Below, piece after piece: positions 14,800 through 15,686 of a stretch of DNA of 15,686 bases. Location: positions 1 to 15,686 of the forward strand of contig WOZA01000026.1 in the NCBI GenBank assembly GCA_011620505.1, in the 5' to 3' direction. The translations under genes and the position numbers were made by a program. The notes beneath the pieces are model-generated. The model was not told the origin of the DNA, did no database searches, and saw only the letters and a list, made by a program, of their open reading frames with translations. Source of the stretch: Anaerolineaceae bacterium. GTDB lineage: Bacteria > Chloroflexota > Anaerolineae > Anaerolineales > Anaerolineaceae. Each line of letters opens with the position of its first letter. Position 1 is the first letter of the stretch.

Positions 14800-15686
14800 T
14801 CGGATCGCTCCTCTTCTCTTCGAATGGCATCTGCCTCGCCTTTGGAGATCATCCCCAGCAGCAGCATCACCAACATCAGCAGCAGACCAACCCGATAGGC
14901 GCGGTAGTTGAACGTGCTCTGCACGCCGATGTTTCCATCAGCAATGCCCGCAGCGTAACCAACAAGCTGACCAGAGTCGAAGTAAGGTGAAAGAACCGGG
15001 GCTTCCATCTGGGTCGTGACAGCAGCAAAGTTCAAGGTGCCAATCCAGGGAGCAATCTGCTCCAACCAGCCGCGGATGCTATCGGAGGAGTCGCTCACCA
15101 ACAGAACCAGTTTGAAAGAACGCAAGTCTTTCACAGGGTTGCCGCCGGTGGTCGAAATCCCAGGGTTTACCGCCTGACTTATCAGGCTCAGGTAGCTGCC
15201 AGGTAGATAATCCACCTGCGTGTCCTCTGGCAGACCAGCCTGCGCGAGCAGTGTTTGCGCCAGGAAGAGACCGGATGGCTGGGTGGTCAGGATGGCAAGC
15301 TCCGCACCCCGGGTATGCAGTTGCTCAAGCAGTGGAGCTGCCAATGCTTCAAGCTCACGGCTGGTCGCTGCCTGGTAATCCAGTACGATAAGCACCTGGT
15401 CGTTTTCAGCCAGTGCTTGAATTTGGTCGCTCAATGCAATTGCCGGAATGCTTTTGGGTGTCTCAGGCGGTATGGCGGCAGGGCCGATGAGGATCGAGAC
15501 GATCAGCCCAATGAGCAGCAGCAAAGCCACTGCCAGGCGCCCTGCCCTGCCGGAAGGCTTTCGGGACGGCTGCTTGCCGGCCGTGACGCGCCCTTCCTGC
15601 TCGATCAGAGATGCCAGCAAACTGGCGCGATCCTGCTGGTCGCGCAGAAGCAGCAGATCCGGGGGCACAGCAGTGCTATCCCCCGG
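14796..15686 (-). CDS. Bitopic membrane protein with alpha/beta extracytoplasmic domain, 5' end cut
   Basis: The frame stays open to the window edge, so the start is probably outside; a GTG at 15666-15668 exists but has no ribosome site. Counting from that GTG (290 residues), a basic stretch (31-44) precedes a helix at 44-62, then an alpha/beta domain (about 65-255) with strands such as VLIVLDYQA, AELAILTT and LVLLVSDSSD, then a second helix near 259-276 and a charged tail. Positive residues flank both helices on the inside, so the middle domain should face outside. No family is recognised. It is first of the visible four-gene operon and overlaps the next start by four bases. Confidence 0.7.
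   Translation of the reverse strand, partial: PGDSTAVPPDLLLLRDQQDRASLLASLIEQEGRVTAGKQPSRKPSGRAGRLAVALLLLIGLIVSILIGPAAIPPETPKSIPAIALSDQIQALAENDQVLIVLDYQAATSRELEALAAPLLEQLHTRGAELAILTTQPSGLFLAQTLLAQAGLPEDTQVDYLPGSYLSLISQAVNPGISTTGGNPVKDLRSFKLVLLVSDSSDSIRGWLEQIAPWIGTLNFAAVTTQMEAPVLSPYFDSGQLVGYAAGIADGNIGVQSTFNYRAYRVGLLLMLVMLLLGMISKGEADAIRREEERSE

Overview
The window looks like a chromosomal segment of an anaerobic Chloroflexota bacterium, probably class Anaerolineae. This is inferred from the mix of genes: a T-box in front of leuS, a phosphotransferase pair (EI and HPr) with no EII, a BMP-type lipoprotein and a membrane protein that both carry Pro/Thr-rich linkers, and a membrane cluster around a MutL/GlmL-like protein. 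No rRNA, tRNA, CRISPR array, insertion sequence or phage gene was seen.

Layout, left half. Positions 1-516 hold a small palindromic repeat, a promoter with a palindrome over its -10 box, and a leucine T-box leader with its own terminator. This leader controls leuS (517-2973, +), which ends at a strong terminator. After a 290-base gap with possible leader structure comes a two-gene operon (3266-6004, +). Its first gene fuses an N-terminal cobalamin-binding domain to a barrel resembling glutamate mutase E / ornithine aminomutase. Its second gene is an opine (octopine/nopaline) dehydrogenase-family enzyme. A terminator follows. I cannot assign this pair to a known pathway, and it is the best candidate here for something undescribed.

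Layout, middle. On the minus strand lie ptsI (6148-7893) and ptsH (7927-8205), with their own terminator facing the operon above. Directly upstream of ptsH, where an apparent gene desert would otherwise be, is a decayed UlaE/SgbU-type pentulose-5-phosphate 3-epimerase gene (8227-8960). It has lost its 5' end and carries one frameshift and two in-frame stops. It abuts a BMP-family sugar/nucleoside-binding-like lipoprotein (8963-10009).

Layout, right half. A divergent gene (10201-11364, +) encodes a seven-helix membrane protein with a Pro/Thr-rich linker and a C-terminal SH3-like domain. Its stop codon overlaps that of a convergent minus-strand operon covering 11361-15686. Read in the direction of transcription, that operon encodes a bitopic membrane protein (cut by the window end), a six-helix membrane protein, a MutL/GlmL-like ASKHA-fold protein, and a protein with RnfC-like barrel-sandwich repeats and a KOW-like end. 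The genes are tightly coupled, with one ATGA overlap and two Shine-Dalgarno sites that overlap or directly follow upstream stops, so the products probably work together at the membrane. Their job is unknown.
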